DNA of 43,202 nucleotides from Paraktedonobacter sp035294465 (GTDB lineage: Bacteria; Chloroflexota; Ktedonobacteria; Ktedonobacterales; Ktedonobacteraceae). The notes under the pieces were generated by a model that saw only the letters and a list, made by a program, of their open reading frames with translations, did no database searches and was not told the DNA's origin. A program made the position numbers and the translations under genes. Of the stretch, positions 23,378 to 32,003 are shown piece by piece. Position 1 is the stretch's first letter, and each line of letters starts with the position of its first letter. The stretch spans positions 1-43,202 of the forward strand of contig DATGKW010000112.1 in NCBI GenBank assembly GCA_035294465.1, read 5' to 3'.

Positions 23378-24613
23378 ATGCAGTTCAACCAGCAGTCAAC
23401 TAGGATACCAGATCCTCCCCAGCAACCCAACACAGGGGCCGCAGGCAGCAACGGCTCCAACCGGGGAATCGATCAGGAAATCGCGCGTCTCAGAAGCCGT
23501 ACCAGGCGCCAGATTATTCTCAGTGGGTTAATAGGGGGTGCAACTATTTTGCTAGGTGAGTCGGCCCTGTACAATGGACATGCGCTCCTCTCCCTTTTCA
23601 ATAAACCTACCTGTGTTCCTGCTGTCTCGTCTACCTCACATCCTGTAAAGCTAGCTGTTGCTCAGGCAGGGAAATCAATCGCCTTCTTTCGCTACTATGT
23701 TGCTCAACAGGAGGGCTATTTCAGCGCTCATGGGTTGGATATGGCGGACCCCATCCAGATGCCAAACGGGGAGGAAGTGATTGCTGCGCTCAGAGCGGGT
23801 AAGGTGCAGATAGGGAATGGAGTGATTACCGATGCTTTTAGCCTCTCGCGCATCGATTCAACGGTGCAAATCATTGGCATGCTGCTGAGTGCCTACGCAG
23901 TCGATATCGTGGTAGGCTATCCATTTCTCCAGCAAGCCAATCTGCCGGCCAATAGCACCCTGGCCGAAAAGATTCAGGCCCTCCAGGGTAAAAGGATTGG
24001 CATAACAGGACCAGGCACCGGAACTCAGGCCCTGCTGATCTATCTCTTTCGCCGCCAGGGCCTCAATGCCGCGACAGCAGCGCATCAGGTTAACCTGGGC
24101 TCGAACAGCGCTACAGCATTGGAGGCCCTCAAGTCTGGCAGCGTCGATGCTCTCTCCTACTTTGTTCCCTTTGGAGAGATAGCCGAGGCCAAGAAGGTTG
24201 GTAGTATCTTTATCAGCCCTCTGCGCGGCGACGTTCCCGAACTCGTAGGCGACGCGCAGGCGGTTTATTACACCCGGCAGAGCGTCATCGATGCTAACCC
24301 ACTGGCGATCATTTCCTATATCCGTGCGATGAGCCAGGCTGCGGACTTCATCCATAATAACCCGGCCAAAACGAAGGTATACCTGACAAAGTACCTGGGC
24401 CTGAGCGCGGACGTGGCCGACACTGTGTACGCGGCGGCGCTGCCGAGCATAACGGAGAGTCCTGTAGTCAGCCAGCAAGCCTACAGTATCGCGGGCCAAT
24501 TCCACGTCAAGGCCGGCCTGGTTGCCGTGACGCCATCCTATAATCAACTGGTTGCGACCAACGTCATCGAGAGCGCTCTGGGAAAAAATACGGCCATTTG
24601 TCAAACATCCTGA
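23378..24613 (+). CDS. Second NitT/TauT-type substrate-binding protein, Tat-like or membrane-anchored
   Basis: A 411-residue paralogue of the lipoprotein just upstream; the two share long blocks such as VAQQEGYF, GNGVITD, LQGKRIGITGPGTGTQALL and the YSIAGQFH segment near the C-terminus. The N-terminus differs: about 40 polar residues rich in Q, N and G, then RTRRQIILSG and a hydrophobic stretch (about 46-66). This resembles a Tat signal (R43-R44) or an uncleaved anchor, and there is no lipobox. GGAG lies 7 bases before the ATG. The 2-hydroxyacid dehydrogenase starts 21 bases after the stop, so this copy is probably in an operon with it, suggesting that an organic acid or its precursor is the ligand (inference). 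Confidence 0.85.
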   Translation: MQFNQQSTRIPDPPQQPNTGAAGSNGSNRGIDQEIARLRSRTRRQIILSGLIGGATILLGESALYNGHALLSLFNKPTCVPAVSSTSHPVKLAVAQAGKSIAFFRYYVAQQEGYFSAHGLDMADPIQMPNGEEVIAALRAGKVQIGNGVITDAFSLSRIDSTVQIIGMLLSAYAVDIVVGYPFLQQANLPANSTLAEKIQALQGKRIGITGPGTGTQALLIYLFRRQGLNAATAAHQVNLGSNSATALEALKSGSVDALSYFVPFGEIAEAKKVGSIFISPLRGDVPELVGDAQAVYYTRQSVIDANPLAIISYIRAMSQAADFIHNNPAKTKVYLTKYLGLSADVADTVYAAALPSITESPVVSQQAYSIAGQFHVKAGLVAVTPSYNQLVATNVIESALGKNTAICQTS

Positions 24614-24634
24614 ACCATTCAAGGGAGGTTGTTT

Positions 24635-25684
24635 ATGAGCAATCAGCCTGTACATGTTCTCTCGCTGCTCAACTTAAACGAGCGCCATCTGGATCAGATC
24701 AGGGCGATCTCGCCGCGCCTGGTGGTGGAACAGCGCTCTCTCAGCGAGCACCGGGATCGGGCTTTCAGAGCTACGGCGGAGGATTTTGCGGGTGTCCTCT
24801 CGCCAGAAGTTGAAGTGCTCTGCACCTATGCCGCGCCGTTTGATCTGGCGTTGACGCCCAATCTGCGCTGGGTGCAAGCCTACCTGGCGGGTACCGATAG
24901 GCTGCGCGATACGCCGCTCTGGCGCAGTGAGATCTGGCTTACTGGAGCCAGCGGGGTGCATAGTGTACAGATCGGCGAATACGTCATGGGCGTGCTGCTG
25001 GCTCTGACGCATCACTTTCCCCGCGCGTATCGGCTCCAGATCGAGAGCCGCTGGCCCGAACGCCGGGAAACCTACCGCTTGACCGCGACTGAACTGCGCG
25101 GGCGCACCGTGGGCATCCTGGGCTATGGCGCGATTGGGCGTGAGGTTGCGCGCCAGGCTGTCGGATTTGGCATGCGTATTCTGGCTATGAACCGTACCGG
25201 GAGGCCCGATCCTTTCGATGGCTGGACTCCGCCCGGCACCGGGGATCCCGATGGACGTTTGCCCGCGCGTTTCTATGACCCGGCGCATCTGCATAGCATG
25301 CTCCCTCAGTGCGATATGCTTGTCCTCGCGCTGCCTTTGACCGAGCAAACCCGTCACATTATCGCTCAGACGGAACTTGCCCTTCTCCCTCGACATGCCT
25401 TTGTGGTGAACATTGGGCGTGGCCCGCTTATCGATCACGCGGCGCTGGCAGCTGCTCTGCAAGCCTACGAGATCGGCGGCGCGGCTCTGGATGTGACCGA
25501 GCCTGAGCCGTTGCCGTCCGCCAGTCCACTCTGGCAAATGGAAAATGTGCTGCTTACTCCTCATGTCGCCGGGCTGAGCCAGCACTATGATGATCGACTG
25601 GTGGACCTCTTCTGCGCTAACCTTCGCCGCTACCTGCTGGGCGAGCCGCTTTACAATCTCGTCAGGCGGGATCGTGGCTATTGA
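24635..25684 (+). CDS. D-isomer-specific 2-hydroxyacid dehydrogenase
   Basis: A 349-residue NAD(P)-dependent dehydrogenase that reduces 2-keto acids or oxidises D-2-hydroxy acids. It has the Rossmann motif GILGYGAIGREVA, the arginine signature VVNIGRGPLID, and the Glu/His end ALDVTEPEPLPSASPLW followed by LTPHVAG, so the catalytic R, E and H are all present. It belongs to the SerA/GhrA/formate-dehydrogenase-like group; the exact substrate (glyoxylate, hydroxypyruvate, other) is uncertain. ATG 24635 has AAGGGAGG 6 bases upstream. It is closely linked to the preceding binding protein. Confidence 0.92.
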   Translation: MSNQPVHVLSLLNLNERHLDQIRAISPRLVVEQRSLSEHRDRAFRATAEDFAGVLSPEVEVLCTYAAPFDLALTPNLRWVQAYLAGTDRLRDTPLWRSEIWLTGASGVHSVQIGEYVMGVLLALTHHFPRAYRLQIESRWPERRETYRLTATELRGRTVGILGYGAIGREVARQAVGFGMRILAMNRTGRPDPFDGWTPPGTGDPDGRLPARFYDPAHLHSMLPQCDMLVLALPLTEQTRHIIAQTELALLPRHAFVVNIGRGPLIDHAALAAALQAYEIGGAALDVTEPEPLPSASPLWQMENVLLTPHVAGLSQHYDDRLVDLFCANLRRYLLGEPLYNLVRRDRGY

Positions 25685-25852
25685 TCTCGATGGATATGCT
25701 GTCTCGATCCCGTTAACGTCAACAGCTTGCGGGATGCGGATAACTATACAGACGGCGCGCATCTACCGGCCCCGCTTTATCGATGTCACCTGGTGGTAGC
25801 AGGCGCTGCTCGCCGGCGTTGCGAAAGGCCTCGGTTGGGGATGTCCGCATGT

Positions 25853-25881
25853 TTGCGAGCAGCGAAGAAGCGTGATATAGT
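25853..25881 (+). promoter_or_regulatory. Promoter of the CsoR-type repressor gene
   Basis: TTGCGA (25853-25858), a 17-base spacer and TATAGT (25876-25881), 45 bases before the ATG. An autoregulated CsoR site would be expected here, but I see no obvious long palindrome. Confidence 0.55.
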
Positions 25882-25925
25882 TAAATGACGCCGGGCAAGG
25901 CAGAGAAAAGAAGGCAGGGAAAACG

Positions 25926-26192
25926 ATGCGCGCAGAGAAAACAGACGTCCTTAAGCGATTGAGCTATATCGAAGGACACCTCAAGGGTATTCGCAAAATG
26001 GTAGACGAAGACAAGTATTGTGTTGATATCCTGCGCCAGACCTATGCGGTGCGCATGGCCATCGAAAAACTTGAGGCGATTATCCTGGAAAATCACCTGC
26101 ATACCTGCGTTCCTGAAGCGATCACCAATGGCCGCGCAGAGGAGGTAATCGACGAGCTAGTGCAGTTGTATAGCCTGGCGGCCAACCGCTAG
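25926..26192 (+). CDS. CsoR/RcnR-family metal-sensing transcriptional repressor
   Basis: An 88-residue all-helical protein of the CsoR family (DUF156). The opening LKRLSYIEGHLKGIRKMV and DKYCVDILRQ are family signatures. The metal-site residues are C32, H57 and C61 (H-x3-C), the C-H-C set used by Cu(I)-sensing CsoR proteins; RcnR-type nickel and FrmR-type formaldehyde sensors differ at these places. It would bind as a tetramer to its operator and release on metal binding. No copper exporter or chaperone gene is in the window, so its target is elsewhere or it controls itself. It converges on the P450 gene with a 5-base gap. Confidence 0.9.
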   Translation: MRAEKTDVLKRLSYIEGHLKGIRKMVDEDKYCVDILRQTYAVRMAIEKLEAIILENHLHTCVPEAITNGRAEEVIDELVQLYSLAANR

Positions 26193-26197
26193 AGGGA

Positions 26198-27445
26198 TTA
26201 GCCAAACTCCACCGGTAGGGCCAGCAGGCCGCGCAGGTTATAGTTTGGGCGAAAAACGGGCGTCTCACCGGTCAGGCGCAGATCTGGCAGGCGCTTGAGC
26301 ATCGTCTCAAAGGCGACCTGGCTCTCCATGCGGGCCAGAGCAGCTCCCAGACAATAATGAATGCCGTAACCAAAGCCGAGCGTGCGCGTTGGCGGGCGGT
26401 TGATGTCCAGCCTTTCGGGATCAGGGAACTTTTCCGCGTCGCGATTAGCCGCGCCAATGAGAAGATAGATGCTGCTGCCCTCGGGAATGGTCACGCCGCG
26501 CAGCGTAATCTCTTGCGTAGTGCGACGGGCAAGTGTGTGAACCGGGCTGACGTAGCGCAATAGCTCTTCCACTGCGGCGGGAGTTTTGGATGGATCGGCT
26601 CGCAGCTGCTCCATCTGGTCAGGATGTTGCAGGAGATAATACATACCGACGGCTATCAGATTGGCGGTGGTTTCGTGACCTGCGAAAAGCAAAAAGTTCG
26701 TGGCAATGACGATCTCATCTTCGCTCAGCATATCGCCGTTTTCTTCCGCGTGTACCATTTTGGTCAGCAAATCATCGCCTGGGCGCTTGCGCCGTTCCGC
26801 GATCAGACTTTTCAGATACGCCTTGACCTCGGCAAAAACGCTGGCCAGGCGCGGCCAAACAGAAGGGCCGGTAAAGAGGATCGTCGCGACAAATTCATTG
26901 ATCGCTTCGGCGCTAGCTTTGATGTATGGTCGCCCGTCTCTAGGAATACTCAGCAGGTCCAGGATCACATTGGAAGGCAGCGGATAGGCCAGATCGGCCA
27001 CGAGGTCCATCTTGCCGTCCGCCAGGTGCTGATCAATCAGCTCATCTACCAGCTTTTGTACGGTTGGACGAAAGGATTCGATCATGCGCGGGGTGAAAGT
27101 TTTCATCATCAGGGTACGCTGCCTGGTATGATCGGGCGGGTCCATGCCCTGCAAGTTGTAGGCCAGGAAAGGAGTAATTTGCCGAAGATACTGGATGCTC
27201 TCATCATCCTCCGGCAGTCCCAAAAGTTCGCTCATCATCTCCGGCGTATGTGACCAGATATCGGAGGAGAAGCGCTGATAATCGAAGAAGGCCAGGTTCA
27301 CATCGTCGTACCTGGTGAGCATGAAGCCATTAAACATGGTGTTCCAACGTACAGGCTCGTGCTCACGTAAATACGTATAGACAGGGTACGGATTTTGAAT
27401 GTTCGCGAAGAAGTTATCCAGTTCCAGGTCGTTTGCGTCTGTCAT
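26198..27445 (-). CDS. Cytochrome P450
   Basis: A 415-residue soluble bacterial P450. The heme-binding loop FGYGIHYCLGAALAR gives the thiolate cysteine (C365), the I-helix oxygen-activation motif is FAGHETTAN, and the K-helix ExxR lies in EELLRYV. The first-helix pattern NPYPVYTYLREHEPVRW is typical of class I bacterial P450s such as the CYP107/CYP109-like groups. No ferredoxin or reductase gene is adjacent, so redox partners must be supplied from elsewhere. Substrate unknown. I use ATG 27445: GGAGG sits 6 bases upstream, and that site is inside the longer frame starting at 27460. Confidence 0.95.
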   Translation of the reverse strand: MTDANDLELDNFFANIQNPYPVYTYLREHEPVRWNTMFNGFMLTRYDDVNLAFFDYQRFSSDIWSHTPEMMSELLGLPEDDESIQYLRQITPFLAYNLQGMDPPDHTRQRTLMMKTFTPRMIESFRPTVQKLVDELIDQHLADGKMDLVADLAYPLPSNVILDLLSIPRDGRPYIKASAEAINEFVATILFTGPSVWPRLASVFAEVKAYLKSLIAERRKRPGDDLLTKMVHAEENGDMLSEDEIVIATNFLLFAGHETTANLIAVGMYYLLQHPDQMEQLRADPSKTPAAVEELLRYVSPVHTLARRTTQEITLRGVTIPEGSSIYLLIGAANRDAEKFPDPERLDINRPPTRTLGFGYGIHYCLGAALARMESQVAFETMLKRLPDLRLTGETPVFRPNYNLRGLLALPVEFG

Positions 27446-27478
27446 TGTTGTCCTCCGCACGGAAACGGGTCACTCGCG

Positions 27479-27492
27479 TTGTACGATTGTAC
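27479..27492. promoter_or_regulatory. Direct repeat TTGTAC-ga-TTGTAC upstream of the P450
   Basis: Two copies of TTGTAC separated by 2 bases lie 34-47 bases before the P450 start, in the 267-base divergent region shared with the glycosyltransferase gene. A similar ATTGTACAAT palindrome lies at 7107-7116 before the epimerase gene. Possible operator; weak evidence. Confidence 0.3.
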
Positions 27493-27712
27493 ACTATACT
27501 ATGTAGACCAGGCGAATCTGCGCGAACCATTCGCCCTTTATGTGGAGTATATCCGATTGCTGCCCGGTTCTACAAGGGCGAGGCGAGAACCATGTATTGC
27601 TGCCTGGTTCGCCTGTTGAAGATAACCTTTTCTTCCTAAGAAAGAGAATGTTTGATGGCAAGTAAACGCCATACCATCTATACTATCATAGGTAATCGGA
27701 GGGAGACAGTTC

Positions 27713-28687
27713 ATGTCGCTTGAACTGAATGAAACACAGCAGAATGCGCAACCAGAGGTAGACCACCCCATCTATTCGATTGTGGCACCTGTCTTTAATG
27801 AGGAAGAGACGCTGCCGCATTTCTATCAACGCGTCGTCAGTGTAATGGAGGGAGTTGGCGAGCCTTTCGAGCTTGTGCTGGTCAACGATGGCAGCCGCGA
27901 TGGCTCGTATGCGGTTATGAAGCAGTTGCACCAGCAGGACCGGCGTGTGCGAGTCATCGATTTCTCGCGCAACTTTGGGCATCAGATAGCAATCTCGGCT
28001 GGACTTGACCACGCGCGCGGTGACGCGGTTATCATCATCGATTCCGATTTACAAGACCCGCCTGAGGTCATTCCACAGCTCATCGCGACCTGGAAGAAAG
28101 GCGCCGAAGTGGTTTACGCGCAGCGCAGCAAGCGTGCTGGTGAGACGCGTTTCAAGCTTTTGACAGCCGCGGCCTTTTATCGCCTGATCGAGCGTATCAC
28201 TTCCATCAAGATCCCGCGCGATACGGGGGATTTTCGCCTGGTTGATCGCCAGGTTGTCAAAGCCTTGATTTCGATGCGCGAGCAGCATCGTTTTATGCGC
28301 GGGCTTTCCGCGTGGGTAGGATTTCGCCAGGAGGCAGTCCAATACGAGCGCCACGAACGTTTCGCCGGCACGACAAAATATCCTCTGGGCAAGATGCTGC
28401 GCTTTTCGCTCGATGCGATCACTAGCTTCAGCCATGTGCCCCTGCAGCTGGCGACTAGTTTTGGTTTTATGCTGGCAGGGATCAGTCTGTTGGGCATTAT
28501 CGTCGCAATTATTCTGCGTATCTTCACCGGGGCTATTGTCGGCCAGGCATCGACGCTTATTCTCGTGCTTTTCCTGGGTGGCATCCAGCTGATCTTTCTT
28601 GGCATTATTGGTGAGTATCTTGGGCGTATCTATGACGAAGTACGATCTCGCCCGCTGTATATTGTGCGCGAGGTTTTGGAAGACTGA
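27713..28687 (+). CDS. Family 2 glycosyltransferase (polyprenyl-phosphate sugar transferase, DPM1/GtrB-like)
   Basis: A 324-residue membrane glycosyltransferase. The GT-A domain has YSIVAPVFNEEETLPHFY, LVNDGSRDGS and the metal-binding DSDLQDPPEVIP. The acceptor side has IPRDTGDFRLVDRQV and the RFMRGLSAWVGF loop. Two C-terminal membrane helices (about 244-270 and 282-308) anchor it. Related enzymes transfer glucose, mannose or aminoarabinose onto undecaprenyl phosphate at the inner membrane face. GGAGGGAG precedes the ATG; a TATACT at 27679-27684 is a possible -10. The kinase gene begins 8 bases after its stop, so the two are probably one operon. Confidence 0.92.
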   Translation: MSLELNETQQNAQPEVDHPIYSIVAPVFNEEETLPHFYQRVVSVMEGVGEPFELVLVNDGSRDGSYAVMKQLHQQDRRVRVIDFSRNFGHQIAISAGLDHARGDAVIIIDSDLQDPPEVIPQLIATWKKGAEVVYAQRSKRAGETRFKLLTAAAFYRLIERITSIKIPRDTGDFRLVDRQVVKALISMREQHRFMRGLSAWVGFRQEAVQYERHERFAGTTKYPLGKMLRFSLDAITSFSHVPLQLATSFGFMLAGISLLGIIVAIILRIFTGAIVGQASTLILVLFLGGIQLIFLGIIGEYLGRIYDEVRSRPLYIVREVLED

Positions 28688-28695
28688 GCCATTTC

Positions 28696-29583
28696 ATGCA
28701 AGAGAACAATACGTATGTAGGAGGTTGCCGGTTGCTGCGCCTCATAGGCCAGGGCATCTCCTCTAAAGTCTACCTGGGAGAGCATCCCGAACGTGATCAC
28801 CCGGTTGCAGTCAAGCTTCTGCATGCCTGGACCGGGGAGCGCGAGGTGCAGCGTTTTCTGACACAGGCCGCTATGCTGAGCAAGTTGGATCATCCTCATG
28901 TGATCCATATCTACGATTTCGGTCTGACCGATGACGACATTCCTTATCTGGTGGTGAGCTATGCTCCCAACGGGACGCTGCGTCAGCGCTATCCGCGCGG
29001 CACTCGCCTGCCGCTTGGCGAAGTCCTGTACTATGTCAGGCAAGCGGCCGAAGGATTGCAGTATGTCCACGAGCATCAACTGGTGCATCGTGATGTCAAG
29101 CCGCAGAACATGTTATTAGATGCAAATAACTCAATCCTTCTCAATGATTTTGGCACCACCACGGTCTCCTATAGCCTGGTGCCGAACGCAGTAGATTTCG
29201 AGGGGACTGTGCTCTATGCCGCGCCGGAGCAGCTTGGAGGGCGTTCGCTGCGCAGCAGTGACCAGTACGCCCTGGCCGTAATGACGTATGAGTTGCTTTG
29301 CGGCACCTGGCCTTTTCTGGGCACCTTTGAAGAGGTCGCGCATAAACACATGCTCGAACAGCCGCCCACTCTACGCGAAAAGGGCGTTGAGGTTCCGCAA
29401 CCGGTCGAAGAGGCTCTGCAGCGTGCGCTCTCCAAAGAGCCGGGCGAGCGCTTCGCCAGCATCGAAGAGTTTGCTGACACCCTCAGCGAAGCCGCTGCCC
29501 AGGGCGAGAAGTCCGGACAGCCCCAATCTGAGCTGCCAAAGGCGCCGCTCAGGAAGCAATTCCGTTCGCCCAGGCCATTCTAG
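28696..29583 (+). CDS. Eukaryote-type serine/threonine protein kinase (soluble)
   Basis: A 295-residue kinase consisting almost entirely of the catalytic domain. The glycine loop is LIGQGISSKVYLG, the ATP lysine K40 (VAVK), the catalytic loop HRDVKPQN (D133, K135), the metal-binding DFG starts at D151, and the P+1 loop contains APEQ. The last ~30 residues are a Pro/Ser/Gln-rich tail. There is no membrane helix, PASTA, TPR or FHA domain, so it is a cytosolic kinase without a sensor of its own. It lies in an operon with the glycosyltransferase and may regulate it or the nearby pentapeptide protein (inference). Confidence 0.93.
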   Translation: MQENNTYVGGCRLLRLIGQGISSKVYLGEHPERDHPVAVKLLHAWTGEREVQRFLTQAAMLSKLDHPHVIHIYDFGLTDDDIPYLVVSYAPNGTLRQRYPRGTRLPLGEVLYYVRQAAEGLQYVHEHQLVHRDVKPQNMLLDANNSILLNDFGTTTVSYSLVPNAVDFEGTVLYAAPEQLGGRSLRSSDQYALAVMTYELLCGTWPFLGTFEEVAHKHMLEQPPTLREKGVEVPQPVEEALQRALSKEPGERFASIEEFADTLSEAAAQGEKSGQPQSELPKAPLRKQFRSPRPF

Positions 29584-29848
29584 AGCACTATTTGGTCCAG
29601 TTTGTATACTGTTCTGTAGAGGGGAGATGGAGTTGGATGTGCCCCAGACTACCTTTGCTCACGTGAATCTTCCACATGGATGCCGGCTCCATTCCCACCT
29701 GTTTCTCCTCTGCTGCTTCTCAATCTGGTTGATGCATGGCTGATCTTCATATTCCCTTGAGTGGCAGTTATAAAATGCTTATCGCCTGCACAGCTTGTCC
29801 GAGACCATATACTAATCGTGAATCACGGGCGGGAAGGGAGAGCATCTT

Positions 29849-30910
29849 ATGGCACACTGGTATCACCTGAGGCTGCTCAAGAAAGGAGTGTATGCCTGGA
29901 ATACGTGGAGGGGAAGGAATCCAGAAGAACGGCCAAACCTGGGTAAAGCGGTTCTTACAGAGATGGATCTGACTGAAGCCAATCTGTTCGAGGCGAATCT
30001 TGCTCACGCGAACCTTATCAGAGCCGTCCTCACCGCGGCGAATCTCAGTATGGCCTATCTCAAAGGAGCCGACCTCTCCGAGGCAACGCTGATCCATGCT
30101 AGCCTCGTTGGTGCCGTCCTCTGCGAGGCGAATCTCAGATGTGTGAACCTGAGAGGAGCCGATCTCTCCGGGGCGAATCTTGACCGGGCGAAGCTGGCCG
30201 GCGCGAACCTCAGCGGGGCAATTCTCAGAAATATCGATCTGAGTGAAGTTGATCTCTCCCAGGCAAATCTGAGTCGGGCCGATCTCTGCAAGAGCAATCT
30301 GACCAATGCCACTTTGAGCAGTTCTGACTTGCGCCAGGCAAACCTGTGGGGGGCGAAGCTGGCCGGCGCAAACTTCACCGGGGCCGCGTTTGACGGCGCA
30401 GATCTCAGAAATACCGATCTCAGCGGCGTTCATCTCAGTGGGGTAAGTATGAGTGGGGCCGATCTGCGAGGGACGTGCCTGAGAGGAGCCACACTTGATG
30501 GGGCGAACCTGGCTGGGACTCTCCTGGGCGCAATTAATCTCAGTGGGGCGCGACTAAGCAACACGAATCTCAGCGAAAGCAATCTGAACGGTGCGATTCT
30601 CACCGGGGCCGTGCTGAGAGGAGCAAACTTGAGCGGCGCGAACTTGAGCGGCGCGAAGCTGGCCGGAGTAGTGCTGACAGGGGCTGACCTGAGCGGTGCG
30701 AACCTGAGCGGTGCCGACCTTGCTACGGCGCACTTGCAAGGAGCTGATTTCTATCTTGCTGATCTCACCAATGCCAAACTCGATGGGGCCAATCTTGATG
30801 AGGCCAATTTCAGCGCGGCCAATTTGACCAGAGCGAGCCTGGACAAAGTTGACCTCAGGAATGCCAACCTCAAGGGTGCTCTGATCGATAAAAGGGCGCT
30901 TTTGAAGTGA
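29849..30910 (+). CDS. Pentapeptide-repeat protein
   Basis: A 353-residue protein of which about residues 35-345 are tandem A(D/N)LxX five-residue repeats, about 60 in a row, for example ADLSGANLDRAKLAGANLSG. Such repeats fold into a right-handed quadrilateral beta-helix. Known members include DNA-mimic gyrase inhibitors (MfpA, Qnr), but most have unknown roles. The first 35 residues (MAHWYHLRLLKKGVYAWNTW region) are not repeats and may be a binding segment. GGGAGAG precedes the ATG. The repeats create long open frames on the other strand, which are artefacts. It lies 265 bases after the kinase gene, with no promoter I could fix. Confidence 0.93.
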   Translation: MAHWYHLRLLKKGVYAWNTWRGRNPEERPNLGKAVLTEMDLTEANLFEANLAHANLIRAVLTAANLSMAYLKGADLSEATLIHASLVGAVLCEANLRCVNLRGADLSGANLDRAKLAGANLSGAILRNIDLSEVDLSQANLSRADLCKSNLTNATLSSSDLRQANLWGAKLAGANFTGAAFDGADLRNTDLSGVHLSGVSMSGADLRGTCLRGATLDGANLAGTLLGAINLSGARLSNTNLSESNLNGAILTGAVLRGANLSGANLSGAKLAGVVLTGADLSGANLSGADLATAHLQGADFYLADLTNAKLDGANLDEANFSAANLTRASLDKVDLRNANLKGALIDKRALLK

Positions 30911-31096
30911 CTTCATCGGTTTGCTAGCATATCCGGTTTTTGTTCTGCACCCGGAGCGTTTGTGTGCTACACTTGCTTGTTGGAGGAAAAATTCCTCTGT
31001 ATGACGAATAGGACGGCGGAACTTTCCGCTCCGGTTTGTCTCTGGCATAAAGATAGTTGCGAAAGAAAAGAGGCTTTCTTCCAGGAGGGTACGTTT

Positions 31097-31456
31097 ATGG
31101 ACGATCTCAAACAAGGGCATTGCGTTCCCTGCGAGGGGGGCGTGCCACAGGCCAGCGAGGGCGAAATCGCTGAGTATATGACCCGGCTGCCGGGCTGGAA
31201 AGTGATTGAGGTAGATGGTGAGAAACGGCTGACCAGGGAGTTCATGTTTAATGACTTTGCACACGCACTGGCCTTCACCAATCGCGTCGGTGCGCTGGCT
31301 GAGCAGGAGGGGCATCATCCGGCGCTCCTGACCGAGTGGGGCAAGGTCACGGTTGCCTGGTGGACGCACGCTATCAAAGGCTTGCACAGAAATGATTTCA
31401 TTATGGCTGCGAAAACCGATGAGGCTTTTCAAGCGTCCGAGGGCGCAAAGAAATGA
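31097..31456 (+). CDS. 4a-hydroxytetrahydrobiopterin dehydratase (pterin-4a-carbinolamine dehydratase)
   Basis: A 119-residue enzyme that dehydrates the 4a-hydroxy-pterin formed by aromatic amino acid hydroxylases. The family motif is complete: EQEGHHPALLTEWGKVTV, then WWTHAIKGLHRNDF. An N-terminal CVPCEGG segment is common in bacterial members. ATG 31097 has GGAGGG upstream; the longer frame from 30962 adds a non-conserved Cys-rich stretch. No phenylalanine hydroxylase is in the window. The stop overlaps the next start by 4 bases (ATGA), so the two genes are coupled. Confidence 0.9.
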   Translation: MDDLKQGHCVPCEGGVPQASEGEIAEYMTRLPGWKVIEVDGEKRLTREFMFNDFAHALAFTNRVGALAEQEGHHPALLTEWGKVTVAWWTHAIKGLHRNDFIMAAKTDEAFQASEGAKK

Positions 31457-32001
31457 TCACGGTCGCAAAGACAAAGGCATCGGCGGAGACACTTTATTGG
31501 AGCAGCGTGCCCAGTGCGCAGGGAATTTGCACGGTGATGGCTACGGAGAAAGGTGTCTGCTGGGTGGGGACACCGGGAACAAGCCGCGAATATGGCCTGC
31601 GCTGGTTGGAACGCCGTTTATCGGTAGCGCATATCATCGCTGGTGAGGAGGTTGAGCCGCTGCGCCAGGCGATGGACCAGCTGCGGCGCTATTTCGCGGG
31701 CGAGCGCGTCCAGTTTTCTTGCCTGCTCGATCTGCGCGGCACACCATTTCAGGTGATGGTCTGGGAGGAACTCTATCGCATCCCATATGGTTCCACCCGC
31801 AGCTATGCTCAAATTGCGCAGGCAATCGGGCGTCCCAGGGCCGTGCGAGCGGTTGGCGCGGCCAATGGAGCCAATCCAGTTGCCGTGATAGTACCCTGCC
31901 ATCGTGTGATCGGTAGCGGCGGAACATTGACCGGATATGGCGGCGGCCTGCCTATGAAACAATGGTTGCTTGCTTTAGAGGGTGTGACGCTGCCAACTTG
32001 A
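31453..32001 (+). CDS. ogt: Methylated-DNA--[protein]-cysteine S-methyltransferase
   Basis: A 182-residue O6-alkylguanine repair protein that removes alkyl groups from O6-guanine to its own cysteine. The active-site motif IVPCHRVIG gives C149; the helix-turn-helix region is YGSTRSYAQIAQAIGRPRAV followed by the arginine-finger and asparagine hinge AVGAANGANP. The N-terminal domain is the short Ogt type, with no Ada DNA-binding part. It overlaps the pterin dehydratase gene by 4 bases and is followed by a clear terminator. Confidence 0.95.
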   Translation: MITVAKTKASAETLYWSSVPSAQGICTVMATEKGVCWVGTPGTSREYGLRWLERRLSVAHIIAGEEVEPLRQAMDQLRRYFAGERVQFSCLLDLRGTPFQVMVWEELYRIPYGSTRSYAQIAQAIGRPRAVRAVGAANGANPVAVIVPCHRVIGSGGTLTGYGGGLPMKQWLLALEGVTLPT

Positions 32002-32003
32002 AC

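Noticed and set aside
23103..23531. Plus-strand open frame between the two binding-protein genes
   Set aside because: It spans the strong hairpin at 23180-23238, overlaps the start of the second binding protein in another phase, and has no domain-like pattern.
24674..25762. 362-codon minus-strand frame opposite the 2-hydroxyacid dehydrogenase
   Set aside because: Antisense of a complete enzyme with all catalytic residues; no credible start.
29768..30433. Long minus-strand frames opposite the pentapeptide gene, with repetitive IRLAEIG-type sequence
   Set aside because: They mirror the five-codon repeat of the real gene in another frame; no ribosome binding site or family match.
29849..30910. 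CRISPR-like or tandem DNA repeat array in the pentapeptide gene
   Set aside because: The periodicity is 15 bases in coding phase with degenerate sequence, as expected for protein pentapeptides, with no repeat-spacer structure.
30554..31432. Another long minus-strand frame covering the end of the pentapeptide gene and the pterin dehydratase
   Set aside because: Same repeat artefact, and it overlaps a clear enzyme gene.
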